A stretch of 64,000 nt of DNA from Nocardioides sp. zg-1230 (GTDB lineage: Bacteria; Actinomycetota; Actinomycetes; Propionibacteriales; Nocardioidaceae). The notes beneath the pieces were generated by a model, which saw nothing but the letters and a program-made list of their open reading frames with translations, ran no database searches and was not told the DNA's origin. Location: NCBI RefSeq assembly GCF_013155335.1, contig NZ_JABJQZ010000008.1, positions 124,001-188,000 on the forward strand, given 5' to 3'. The translations under genes were made by a program, and so were the position numbers. This document shows positions 8,192-17,134 of this stretch, piece by piece (positions within the stretch are counted from its first letter, which is position 1; every line of letters begins with the position of its first letter).

Positions 8192-9133
8192 TCAGCCTCG
8201 CTCGTGCAGCCACTCGTCGTACGGCACGGGATCGGCATCTTCCTCCGCCTGGTCGACGATGGACTGAGTGAACCAGGTGCGCAGCGACACCATCTCCGGG
8301 GTTGACCGCAGGGTCAGCAGCTGGTGGGTCTCGCTGATCTCATCGGCCAGGTTGTCGGCGGCCAGCAGCTCGCGGAGGGTTGCTGCCATCTCACGGGGAA
8401 GGGTCATCTTGATGTCGACGTACTCCAGCCCCGCCGCGGCGGCGTCCAAGGCGGTACGACGACCCAAGTGGCGCGCAAAAGCAGGGCGGGTCACCAGTCG
8501 CTCGATTAGCTGGCCCAGCTCCCGCGGCGGAGTCGGACTCTCCTCGGGGTCGATGAGCTGGAGCTCTCGCACCAGGTCGTCGAGACGCTGGTCGATCTGG
8601 AGCCCGAGCTGCACCGGACACCGAAGTAGCCGCACCCTCGCCCAATCGGCGGGCAGGACGACCTGCTCCGGTGCCGACCGGTCGCCGTACTCCACCACCG
8701 GCGGCCGTACGTCGTGCTCGACGCCGTCACCGGCAAGGTCGGCCCACACGCGTCGCCCATCGCCGCGCTCCTCGATCCCCCAGGACTCCGCCAGCACCGA
8801 CACGATCACCAGTCCGCGCCCGGTGGTGCCCTGGCTCGCGACGGGAGGCGGGGCCACCGCCGCGAGCGGTACCACCCCGCCGGCGTCCTCGACACTGACC
8901 CGCACGGATGGCTCGAGGTCACGCAGCCGGACATGCAGGTAAGAGCTGCCGCTGTGCAGGGCGGAGTTCGCCGCCATCTCGGTGACGCACAGGGCGGCGT
9001 CGTCAACGAGATGTTCGCGGCCCCACTGCAGCAGCCCGTCGATGACGAACCTGCGTGCTCCGGGGACGCTGGAAGTGTCAGCGGCGAGTTGGACTCGCAA
9101 CTCCGGATGGGCCCCTCGGGGCGTGGGCGTCAC
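8192..9133 (-). CDS. ATP-binding anti-sigma-factor-like protein (HATPase_c_2) with C-terminal extension
   Basis: The N-terminal half is a GHKL ATPase of the RsbW/SpoIIAB serine-kinase type found in actinobacterial stress and development switches. Landmarks are ADTSSVPGARRFV, the N-box CVTEMAANSALHSGSSY, the G1 box VEDAGG and the G2-like GTTGRGLVIVSVLAESWGI. The C-terminal half (about 160 residues, starting near LGLQIDQRLDDLVRELQLI) is helical and I do not recognise it, though it seems to recur as an extension of such ATPases. The start is uncertain: GTG at 9133 has a CACAAT six bases upstream (possible leaderless start); GTG at 9181 and an ATG at 9271 are also in frame. No anti-anti-sigma or sigma gene is adjacent. 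Confidence 0.72.
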   Translation of the reverse strand: MTPTPRGAHPELRVQLAADTSSVPGARRFVIDGLLQWGREHLVDDAALCVTEMAANSALHSGSSYLHVRLRDLEPSVRVSVEDAGGVVPLAAVAPPPVASQGTTGRGLVIVSVLAESWGIEERGDGRRVWADLAGDGVEHDVRPPVVEYGDRSAPEQVVLPADWARVRLLRCPVQLGLQIDQRLDDLVRELQLIDPEESPTPPRELGQLIERLVTRPAFARHLGRRTALDAAAAGLEYVDIKMTLPREMAATLRELLAADNLADEISETHQLLTLRSTPEMVSLRTWFTQSIVDQAEEDADPVPYDEWLHERG

Positions 9134-9739
9134 GCTGGCATTGTGCCCGACCTGTACCCCGCCGCGATCTTGCAGATTCACGATGACCAGAGTGCGGCGC
9201 CCACCGTCGCAAACTTGCTCCGAACAAGCGTCGCTTCGCCGCCTGCCGGCGCAGTTCGAACATCCGAACATGCCGATCAGCGTCCGTTCACCGACGTCAC
9301 TTGGCTTCGGACTTCACCCCATGCACGAGGTCAGCCATCAAGGCTGCCTGGAAGTCCTCCGCCTACAGCCCCCGGGTGTTGGGGTCACCGGCAGTGGTCG
9401 ACGCTCCGCTCAAGCTCACGCGCGCGGCGTCCGCGAGCACCGGTGAGATCCGGGGCCTCGAGCAAGCGCGCGACGCCGGCGGCCGCCTGAGTCTTCGGGG
9501 AGCCGAGAAAACTAGCGCACTCAGGAGATCGACAGCTCAGACCGCCCAGGAGCATGCTGCTGGGCAGGACGCGGTTGCAGTACGTGTAGTCGCCGCGATC
9601 AGGCCCGATTCGTAGTCGCTGGCAGAAGGTCGGGACCGGTGCTCCAAACTGTTCCTCCGTAACTCCTAGTCAGGCTGGGGACGCTGCGAGGGCCCCGACC
9701 GCTGCCGGTCGGGGGCCTCCCTGGCGTCGATGGGCTAGC
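9134..9739. other. Intergenic stretch without a recognisable gene
   Basis: Apart from possible upstream extensions of the ATPase gene (to 9271) and the terminator at 9688-9719, I see no reading frame with protein-like composition on either strand. Confidence 0.5.
9688..9719. terminator. Strong intrinsic terminator
   Basis: Arms of 14 bases (GAGGGCCCCGACCG and CGGTCGGGGGCCTC, one mismatch) around a CTGC loop. It sits just downstream of the secreted protein gene at 9740-10948 on the minus strand. There is no long T tract, as is common in high-GC organisms. Confidence 0.75.
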
Positions 9740-10948
9740 TCAGAGGCGGCGCTCGCACCGCACGCGGCGCTCGGCGACGCAGGTGTCGCGCCCGGCACGG
9801 CCGTCGGTGGCGTCGCGGCCACGGTTGCCAAGCAGACGGTCATTCCCAGGGCTGCCCTTGATCGTGTCGTGGCCCCGGCCGCCGTTCACGACCGCGCGGT
9901 ACTTCCCGCACTCCGGGGTGCCCAACTCGTCGCCGTCGCCATACTCGACGTTAGCGATGACGAGGTCCTTGCCGGGTCCAGCGTTCACCCACGCCTTGCA
10001 CGTCACGACCGTGATCCGCTCGCCGCGGTTGGTCCCGCGGATCCTCGCCGTCTTGGCGGACACCACGTAGTCCTCGAAATTGCGGATGCGGGTCGCGGCC
10101 CCGCTGTTCTTGTCATCCACCCGGCGGTCCAGGTCAGCCTTGAGCCGCAGGGTCGGAACGTCGAGCATCAGGCGGTCCTCGCCCTTGTTGCCCTTCACCA
10201 TCGAGAACCTCGCGCCGAGGCCGTTGGTCCGGTAGATGTCGTTCCCTCCGCCGAGCTGCACGTTGCGGTTGAACGTCGCCGGGGCGTCGACCGTGAGGTG
10301 CTCAACCGCGTCGGTGCCGCGGAACTCGAGGAGCCCGCGCGCGGCCTCGGTGGCGAACGAGAACTCGTCGAAGTGACCGGTCCACGTCAGCGAGGTGTCG
10401 GCCCCGGTGACGGACCCGCTGGCCTCCACACGCATGTTGTAGGCGGACCGAAGGAACAGGCCGCCGCCCTTGCCCACGGTGACCCCACCCGGGGCGGTCT
10501 GGACGCCGTTCCAGTGGACGTAGCCGGTGAGGGCGAGGTCGATGATGTCGGCGTTCGGCTGGCCTGCCATGCCGGACGTGACCCGGCCGAACTTGCTCAG
10601 GCCAATGACGTCGGCCTCGATGTCGGTGCCGTCCAACGTCCCGGCGACGACCTGATGCGATCCGCCGTTCTCGTCAGTGAACATGTCGGCCCCCGCCCCA
10701 AGGACGGCGACGACGACGCCGCCCCCGCCCGTGGCGCACACACGGTCATCGCCGCCGAGCGCGTCGACCCGCGTCGCGCCGTTCGTGACGATGACGTCCG
10801 CGCCCTCGGTGCCGGTGACCTGGCCCCCAGGCGTCCCGACGATGGTCGCCGGCTGTCCCTGACACGTCTCGGCCGTTGCGCTGGCCGTGCCCATTGGCAC
10901 GAGCAGGGCCACGCCCATGAGCGCGGCGGCGGTGAGTGTGAGTCGCAT
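9740..10948 (-). CDS. Secreted RTX-like calcium-binding repeat protein
   Basis: Predicted exported protein of 402 residues. The start at 10948 gives a clean Sec signal peptide (MRLTLTAAALMGVALLVPMG, cleavage near ASA-TAE). Glycine/aspartate nonapeptide-like motifs typical of hemolysin-type calcium-binding repeats appear near the N-terminus (GTEGADVIVTNG, VDALGGDDRV) and as a block at the C-terminus (GPGKDLVIANVEYGDGD, NGGRGHDTIKGSPGNDRLLG, NRGRDATDGRAGRDTC). The middle (about 110-330) looks like a beta-solenoid without a recognisable active site. Cysteines in the C-terminal part suggest disulfides. Likely an extracellular structural or adhesive protein. Terminator at 9688-9719 follows. Function otherwise unknown. 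Confidence 0.8.
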   Translation of the reverse strand: MRLTLTAAALMGVALLVPMGTASATAETCQGQPATIVGTPGGQVTGTEGADVIVTNGATRVDALGGDDRVCATGGGGVVVAVLGAGADMFTDENGGSHQVVAGTLDGTDIEADVIGLSKFGRVTSGMAGQPNADIIDLALTGYVHWNGVQTAPGGVTVGKGGGLFLRSAYNMRVEASGSVTGADTSLTWTGHFDEFSFATEAARGLLEFRGTDAVEHLTVDAPATFNRNVQLGGGNDIYRTNGLGARFSMVKGNKGEDRLMLDVPTLRLKADLDRRVDDKNSGAATRIRNFEDYVVSAKTARIRGTNRGERITVVTCKAWVNAGPGKDLVIANVEYGDGDELGTPECGKYRAVVNGGRGHDTIKGSPGNDRLLGNRGRDATDGRAGRDTCVAERRVRCERRL

Positions 10949-11327
10949 GATTCCCCTTGCGGTTGCGGATGATGCCAAACCCGTGTGACTCGACCGCGGC
11001 CCAGAATGTTGCGACATGTCCCCAATGAGTCGACCGGACCCAGCCCAGGGATGCGCTGGGGCCGTTGCGACCGATGCGTCGACTATTGACCAGCAGGCGG
11101 CGGCGTAACCCGCCACGTAGCGCAGCGGGGCCTGCTGCACGCTTCGGTGTCAATCCCACCTAGCTCATAGCCGCGTCCGCGGGACGAACTCGTCGATCGC
11201 CTGCCAAATATCCGCGATCTGTCCGGCTGGAATGGTCGACGGCTCTGTCCTGCGGAACACAGATTCTGCGTTCTGGAGTGCGCGGGGTCGAGCTACATGT
11301 TGCCCATCAGGGCACCATGGCTGCCCC
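10949..11327. other. Intergenic stretch, possible short remnant
   Basis: This stretch separates the RTX-like gene from the GH16 gene. A minus-strand frame ending at 11165 finishes with a protein-like tail (TIPAGQIADIWQAIDEFVPR), but its upstream half is not protein-like, so it may be a gene remnant. Nothing else is supported. Confidence 0.3.
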
Positions 11328-12575
11328 TCAGGCCTGCCAGATCCGCAACCAATCAACCTTCATGTGCTGCGGCAGCTGCTTGTCCTTCATGTGCGACAGC
11401 TCGTAGTCCGAGGCGAGCAGGCTCAGGATGGGGTACTGGGGTTGGCCGGACACGCCCTTGCGGGTGCGCCAGGTCTCCCGACCATCGATACGGAAGATGT
11501 ACATCCTCGGCGTCCACTCGACCGAGAACACGTGATAGTTCCTCGACCACCCGTCACGCTTGTTCTTGAGGAAGCTCCTCGGCTGCTTGATCCACGAACC
11601 GGTCTTGATGAGCTCGTTGTTCTTCTTCCAGTGGATGAAGCTCGTCAGGCCACCTCGCGGGTGCTTGTCACCGAAGTACTCGATGACGTCGATCTCGGCG
11701 CCTGCGGTGCGCGGCGTGCCCGCGCGGGAGGTCTGCGGCTGGAGCCAGAAGCTGCTGTGCTGACCGCGGCGCTTGTGCATCTTCACGCGGGCGGCCGCGA
11801 AGCCGTACTTGAACGACACCCGGTTCTGCGTCGAGATGTGACCGTTGAGGCGGTAGGCGTAGCGACCTGAGACCTTGCCCCGCTTGATCGCCTTGCACTT
11901 GCCCGGACGGCTCCTGTCCTCGATGACGCTCAAGCGGACCTTGCCGCCGGAGACCTTGACCGCCTTCGGGCTGCCCTTGGAGCACCTGCGCAGGCTCTCC
12001 TTCTCGTAGGACTGTCCGCGGTGGCTCCACTGGGGAGCGAGCGAGCGGCCGGAGAACGTCTCGGTGAAGAGCGGCGTCTGCCAGCGATTGGTGCTCCTCG
12101 GCCGGCTCACGACGCGACGATGACCCTTGTAGCTGCCGGATCTCACCCGATAGGTGATCGCCTTCCCGCGACGCATGGCACGCGCGGAGAACTCCGCGCG
12201 GCCGCGACCGTCGGTCCGGGCTCGCCCGACGTTCTTCCACCTCGAGCCGGTCTTGACCTGGAGTTGGACCGGGCGTCGGGCACGGCGCGGCTTGATCGTG
12301 GCGGTGATAGCCACCCGGGCAGCGTCAGGGCTCGCCGTACGCCGGCCGTGCTGAACGATCTGCGGCATGACCTGCAGGCTCGCGCGCGAGCGCGTGGCTT
12401 CACGCAGAGAAGACGACGCGGGGGAAGTTGTCGCTGGACCTGCTGCCGATCCGGTCTCACTGATGAGGAGCAGGGACGCGGGCATCAGCAGAGCGAGGGC
12501 GCCGACGAGCACGCGGCGTGCAGACATGGGGGTTGCTCTGTGTTGTGGGCGCGAAGTGTTCGTCTCGAGTGCCAT
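11328..12575 (-). CDS. Secreted glycoside hydrolase family 16 protein
   Basis: Predicted exported beta-glucan-type hydrolase, 415 residues. A hydrophobic signal segment (RRVLVGALALLMPASLLLI) lies at residues 20-38. A basic beta-rich domain (about 85-160, SRWKNVGRARTDGRGRAEF) comes next, then the GH16 domain (about 168-415). The catalytic motif EIDVIE is present with E294, D296 and E299 in the expected spacing. FWLQPQ before it and HVFSVEWTPRMYIFRIDG after it are typical. GH16 enzymes act on laminarin, lichenan, agar, carrageenan or succinoglycan; which one cannot be told. ATG at 12575 has GAGGGG directly before it; ATG at 12527 (MSARRVL) is an alternative start with a shorter n-region. Confidence 0.85.
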   Translation of the reverse strand: MALETNTSRPQHRATPMSARRVLVGALALLMPASLLLISETGSAAGPATTSPASSSLREATRSRASLQVMPQIVQHGRRTASPDAARVAITATIKPRRARRPVQLQVKTGSRWKNVGRARTDGRGRAEFSARAMRRGKAITYRVRSGSYKGHRRVVSRPRSTNRWQTPLFTETFSGRSLAPQWSHRGQSYEKESLRRCSKGSPKAVKVSGGKVRLSVIEDRSRPGKCKAIKRGKVSGRYAYRLNGHISTQNRVSFKYGFAAARVKMHKRRGQHSSFWLQPQTSRAGTPRTAGAEIDVIEYFGDKHPRGGLTSFIHWKKNNELIKTGSWIKQPRSFLKNKRDGWSRNYHVFSVEWTPRMYIFRIDGRETWRTRKGVSGQPQYPILSLLASDYELSHMKDKQLPQHMKVDWLRIWQA

Positions 12576-13484
12576 CCCCTCGAGGGTGTCTCGGACCTCG
12601 TCCCAACCCAAATCCTCGGAGCGCGCCGGACGACGATGTCGACCGAAGCTTCTGTCTCGGCCCTGATCGATGGCGCCACCCCGGGAACTGATCCGGAGGC
12701 TGACGTCGCACGCCATGAGTGAGTCGCACACGCACGTCGATTCGCCTTCGAGCACCACGATGTGCCCGAACGCCTCCAGGCCGTATCCGCCGACGTGCGT
12801 AGCCTTCACCCATGGCCTTGGCGGGCCAGATCGCGGACTTCGCGGAGCGGCACCGGCGCACCGGGCAGCGGTCGACTCACGACGTGCCTCGTTCCCGGCC
12901 CGTGTACCCGGCGCTGGTGCACGCGGCGGCCCGGCACCGACCGACACTGGCCTGCGCTGAGCAGGCCCGACCTACGCTCGAGCTGTGACCCGCCGGATGG
13001 CACACGTCGGCACAGTGGTCGCACCTTCGCGCCGAGCACGGTGGCGGCGGGTGCCGTCTGCGCCCCTCCGGTGGCCGAGCACGTGGCAAAGTAAGTCACC
13101 TTCTCCGACCACCTCGGAGCCGCTTCAATCGCGGCGGCACCTTCTCTCGTCCAGCACGACGGGTGCTCCGGCCCGACGCCGCAGCGGACCGACGCGGCGT
13201 ACCCGGGTCGCGTAGGTCAAATGCTCGGCAGCCTCCCACCGCCGTCACATCCGCGTTAGTAGGTCCGAGACACAGCGACACGACGAATGCGGTTACCAGC
13301 TCGAGGAGGCCCGCGGGTCGCCTCGCCAGCGGCCGGGCAGGGTGCGAAATCGTCATCCGATCCGCAAAGCTCACGGCGCGCTCATTGCGGTCATGTGAAG
13401 TTCCGCGTCGGCCCGTTGTCCCCGCGCTCCGCCGCTGCCAACGATGGCGAGGACGAGCATCCTCGACATTGCTTAGGAGTTCCC
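12576..13484. other. Long intergenic region with at most a small orphan ORF
   Basis: About 900 bases between the divergent GH16 and ABC transporter genes. The only protein-like frame I find is at 12812-12988 on the plus strand, 58 residues (MALAGQIADFAERH... to ...ARPTLEL), with no clear ribosome-binding site; it could be a tiny gene or a remnant. Promoters for the two divergent units must lie here, but I could not assign -35/-10 boxes with confidence. Confidence 0.35.
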
Positions 13485-15104
13485 ATGCGAGTGACACGGT
13501 CATGGCGCGCGACAGCCGCGTGCACAGCACTCGTCCTCGGTCTCGCCGCCTGTGGCAGCGGAGACGAATCGGACGACAACGACCCCGGCTCTCCGGCGGA
13601 CGGCCCGACCGGCGAGGCAGGCGGCACCTACTCGGCGGAGCTCACCGAACCCACCTTCCTCGCTCCCGCCTCCAACTGCTACGAGTCCGAGTGCAGCGCG
13701 GTACTCGACCTCATCAACGACCCGTTGGTCTCCACGGACTTCGAATCCGGGGAGCTGGTCTATGACGGGCTGGCCGAAGACATCAGCGCCAACGACGACC
13801 AGACCGTCTGGACCATCACGCTCAAGGAGGACCGCAGCTTCCACAACGGCGAGCCGGTCGACGCCACGTCGTTTGCCCGAGCTTGGAACTACTCACAGGA
13901 CCCCGACAACGCCCAGTCCACCGCTGGCTTCATGTCCCGCATCGAGGGTGCGGGTGAGGGGCCGGAGGCGTCGGGGATCGAGGTCGTGGACGCGCAGACG
14001 CTCGAGGTGACGCTGAAGAGCCCGTTCTCGCAGTTCGGTCAGATGCTGAGCTATGCACCCGCCTTCGCGCCGATCGCCCAGGCGTGCTTCGACGACATCG
14101 ACGCCTGCAACGAGCAGCCGATCGGCACCGGTCCCTACCAGATGAACCAGCCGTGGCAGCACGACCAGCAGATCACCGTCGAGAAGTGGGCGGACTACGA
14201 GGGTGAGCAGCCCGCGATGGCCGACAGCGTCGAGTTCAAGATGTTCACGACGCCGGTCGCGGCCTACCGTGACTTCCAGAACGGCGGCCTCGACGTCCTC
14301 AGCCTGGCCCCAGAGGTCTACTTGGAGGCGAAGGGCACCCTCGGTGACGCGATCATCGAGGAGCCGACTGCGTCGCTCACGTACCTGGGCTTCCCCATCG
14401 GCCAGGAGCCCTATGGCAACAAGCAGCTGCGGCAGGCGATCTCGCTGGCGATCGACCGGGAGCTGATCGTCGAGCAGGTGCTCAACGGATTGGCGTACCC
14501 GTCCACCGACATTGTGACGCCGCCGATTCCCGGCTCGCGTGACGACGCCTGCGAGTACTGCGAGCACGACCCGGAGCGCGCGAAGGACCTCCTGGAGGAG
14601 TCCGGTGTGGACCCCGAGGGCATGACGTTGCAGTACTACTTCAACGCCGACGCGGGACACGACGCGTGGGTCGAGGCCGCAGCCAGGCAGGTGCAGGAGA
14701 CGCTCGGCTTCGACTACGAGCTGAACTCCACCGAGTGGGCCCAGTACCTGGAGCTCCTCGACAGCGGGGACTTCGAGGGTCCGTTCCGACTCGGCTGGTC
14801 GCTGGACTACCCGTCGCCGGAGAACTACATCCGGCCGATCGTGGGCACCGACGGTGACTCGAACTACACGGGCTACAGCAACCCCGAGCTGGACGAGCTG
14901 GTCACCCAGGGCGATGCCGCGGACTCGCTGGGCGAGGCTATCGACCTCTACCAGCAGGCCGGCGACATCGCACTCGAGGACATGCCGATCATCCCGATGT
15001 GGAGCGGCGGCACCGCGATCGCGCACTCCGACCAGGTCGGTGATGTCCGCTTCGACGTGGGCGAGGGCGAGATCGCCTTCGGAGAAATCACGGTCGAGCA
15101 GTGA
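13485..15104 (+). CDS. Peptide/oligopeptide ABC transporter substrate-binding lipoprotein (SBP family 5)
   Basis: Extracellular solute receptor of a Dpp/Opp-type importer, 539 residues, the normal length. The ATG at 13485 follows TAGGAG by five bases. Signal peptide with lipobox LAAC, Cys23. Family landmarks are WTITLKEDRSFHNGEPVDATSFARAWN in the first lobe and the later QAISLAIDRELIVEQVLNG region. First gene of a seven-gene run in which every later junction overlaps or nearly overlaps (permeases, two ATPases, Kelch lipoprotein, P-loop regulator). A 15-bp hairpin after its stop probably raises its expression over the downstream genes. Ligand unknown; short peptides are the family default. Confidence 0.92.
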   Translation: MRVTRSWRATAACTALVLGLAACGSGDESDDNDPGSPADGPTGEAGGTYSAELTEPTFLAPASNCYESECSAVLDLINDPLVSTDFESGELVYDGLAEDISANDDQTVWTITLKEDRSFHNGEPVDATSFARAWNYSQDPDNAQSTAGFMSRIEGAGEGPEASGIEVVDAQTLEVTLKSPFSQFGQMLSYAPAFAPIAQACFDDIDACNEQPIGTGPYQMNQPWQHDQQITVEKWADYEGEQPAMADSVEFKMFTTPVAAYRDFQNGGLDVLSLAPEVYLEAKGTLGDAIIEEPTASLTYLGFPIGQEPYGNKQLRQAISLAIDRELIVEQVLNGLAYPSTDIVTPPIPGSRDDACEYCEHDPERAKDLLEESGVDPEGMTLQYYFNADAGHDAWVEAAARQVQETLGFDYELNSTEWAQYLELLDSGDFEGPFRLGWSLDYPSPENYIRPIVGTDGDSNYTGYSNPELDELVTQGDAADSLGEAIDLYQQAGDIALEDMPIIPMWSGGTAIAHSDQVGDVRFDVGEGEIAFGEITVEQ

Positions 15105-15147
15105 CGCCGCGCTAAGCAACCGCTGAACGTTCACACCACTTCCCAAG

Positions 15148-15182
15148 GAGGGGATCGGGCACAGCCAGTGCCCGATCCCCTC
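15148..15182 (+). terminator. 15-bp perfect hairpin between binding protein and permease genes
   Basis: Arms GAGGGGATCGGGCAC (15148-15162) and GTGCCCGATCCCCTC (15168-15182) around an AGCCA loop. There is no T tract, and the downstream genes are clearly in the same operon, so this is best read as a partial terminator or mRNA-stabilising 3' structure that lets the binding protein be made in excess. Confidence 0.65.
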
Positions 15183-15212
15183 TCAGGACCAGCAGCAGGA
15201 CGAAGGATTGCT

Positions 15213-16217
15213 ATGGGCCGCTACGTCATCCGACGCCTGATCCAGTTCATCCCGGTCATCCTCGGCACCCTCTTCCTGCTCCACGTGCTCAGCACGCTGA
15301 CCATCCAGATCGTCGGGGACCCGGTCCGTGCCCTCTTCGGCCCCAACGCCCCGCCCCAGGCCGTCATCGAGGAGCTCCAGGCCAGGTACAACCTCGACGA
15401 CTCCTGCTTGGACCAGACCGGCAACCCGTGCGTCGGGCTGTTCGTGGACCGGCTCGGGCAGTACGCAACCGGGGACTTCGGCGTGAACTTCCGCGGCCGC
15501 TCCGTCGCCGAGATGTTCCTCGAGAGGTTTCCGGTCACAGCCAGGCTGACCATCATCGCGCTGCTGTTCGAGATCATCGTCGGGATCACCGCGGGAGTCC
15601 TCGCCGGTCTCCGCAAGGACAAGTTCATCGACAACCTCGTGCGCTTCACCACGGTGCTCCTGATCGCCTTCCCTGTTTTCGTCCTCGGGTCGCTGACCCT
15701 GCTGTTCGTAGGCTTAAAGGTCGGGCTGCCGCTCCGCAACAGCAACTGGGCCCCCGACTGGCTGGGGCAGATGCTCAACGTCGGGTACGACCCCGACTAC
15801 CCCTGGCTGAGTCTCGTGCTGCCCGGCATCGTCCTCGGTGCGTTCTCGCTGGCGGCGATCGCCCGCCTCACCCGCACCAGCCTGATCGAGAACCTGCGGT
15901 CCGACTTCGTCCGCACTGCCCGCGCGAAAGGACTCACGACCAAGCGCACCGTCGGCATCCACACGCTGCGCAACTCGCTGATCCCAGTCATCACCTACAT
16001 CGGCATCGACATCGGGTTCCTCCTCGGCGGCTCACTTGTCACCGAGGGGATCTTCAACATCCCTGGCGTTGGTCAACTGGTGTTCCTCGCCATCCAGGCC
16101 AACGACGCGCCGGTGATCATCGGTGTGGTCACCATCCTGACGGTCGTGTTCCTGATCTCGAACCTGCTCGTGGACATCCTGTACGCCGCTCTCGACCCCA
16201 GGATCCGCTATGAGTGA
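15213..16217 (+). CDS. Peptide ABC transporter permease (DppB/OppB type)
   Basis: Integral membrane permease, 334 residues. The N-terminus MGRYVIRRLIQFIPVILGTLF is the typical DppB start, and the frame's earlier start at 15168 would read through the hairpin, so 15213 is chosen. The EAA-type motif for contact with the ATPases appears in the region TSLIENLRSDFVRTARAKGL. Several membrane segments are visible. It overlaps the next permease by eight bases. Works with the DppC-type partner to form the peptide channel. Confidence 0.92.
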   Translation: MGRYVIRRLIQFIPVILGTLFLLHVLSTLTIQIVGDPVRALFGPNAPPQAVIEELQARYNLDDSCLDQTGNPCVGLFVDRLGQYATGDFGVNFRGRSVAEMFLERFPVTARLTIIALLFEIIVGITAGVLAGLRKDKFIDNLVRFTTVLLIAFPVFVLGSLTLLFVGLKVGLPLRNSNWAPDWLGQMLNVGYDPDYPWLSLVLPGIVLGAFSLAAIARLTRTSLIENLRSDFVRTARAKGLTTKRTVGIHTLRNSLIPVITYIGIDIGFLLGGSLVTEGIFNIPGVGQLVFLAIQANDAPVIIGVVTILTVVFLISNLLVDILYAALDPRIRYE

Positions 16218-17121
16218 GACGGCCGGACAGAGCGCCGGAACCGTTGGTGGGAACCAGCACGGCGCCAACCGCTCGCTGTGGGGCGACGTGCGCTACGAGC
16301 TGGTCCACAAGCCGATGTTCTGGGTGTCGCTGGTGCTCGTGCTGGTCATCCTCAGCATGGCCTTCTTCCCCCAGCTCTGGGCGTCGGAGTCGCCGAACGC
16401 CCGCGGCGCCTGCGACCTGACCGACGCCCGCGGCAAACCGACGTGGGACCGCCCCTTCGGCTACACCAGGGCCGGCTGCGACATGTGGGCCTCCCTCGTC
16501 TGGGGCACCGGCAAGTCCGTGATCCTGGCGATCCTGGTGACCCTCGGCACCACGGTGCTCGGCGTGCTGCTCGGCACCGCGGCGGGCTACTTCGGCGGCA
16601 AGACCGACAGCGTCATCAGCCGGGTCACCGACATCTTCTTCGGGCTGCCCTTCATCCTGGGCGCCCTCGTGTTCCTGGCGCTCTTCCCTGAGCGGAACGT
16701 CTGGACCCTGACGCTGGTCTTCGTGGTGTTCGGTTGGACGTCCCTCACCCGGGTGATGCGGGGCAGCGTCCTCGCCACCAAGCAGAAGGATTTCATCGAC
16801 GCGGCCCGGGCCCTCGGAGCCAGCGACCTGTTCATCATCCGCAAGCACGTCATCGCGAACAGCATCGCCCCCGTGATCGTGCTGGCGACGATCGCGCTCG
16901 GCACCTACATCAGCGCCGAGGCGACCCTGACGTTCCTGGGTGTTGGGTACCAACGTCCGACCGCGTCCTGGGGACTGCTCGTGGCCGACGGCCAGACGCT
17001 GGCCCTGGCCGGCTTTTGGCACCTGCTCGTCTACCCCTGCGCGTTCATCGTCATCACCGTGCTGGCGTTCATCCTGCTCGGCGACGTGCTCCGCGATGCG
17101 CTCGACCCCCGAAACCGATGA
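16210..17121 (+). CDS. Peptide ABC transporter permease (DppC/OppC type)
   Basis: Second permease of the importer, 303 residues. It has a first membrane segment after a cytoplasmic N-terminus (MFWVSLVLVLVILSMAFFPQ), a periplasmic loop with two cysteines, then the five-segment core with the EAA-loop region GSVLATKQKDFIDAARALGA. The ATG at 16210 overlaps the DppB-type gene by eight bases, implying coupled translation. The ATPase gene follows after 13 bases. Confidence 0.92.
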   Translation: MSETAGQSAGTVGGNQHGANRSLWGDVRYELVHKPMFWVSLVLVLVILSMAFFPQLWASESPNARGACDLTDARGKPTWDRPFGYTRAGCDMWASLVWGTGKSVILAILVTLGTTVLGVLLGTAAGYFGGKTDSVISRVTDIFFGLPFILGALVFLALFPERNVWTLTLVFVVFGWTSLTRVMRGSVLATKQKDFIDAARALGASDLFIIRKHVIANSIAPVIVLATIALGTYISAEATLTFLGVGYQRPTASWGLLVADGQTLALAGFWHLLVYPCAFIVITVLAFILLGDVLRDALDPRNR

Positions 17122-17134
17122 AAGGGCCGACCTG

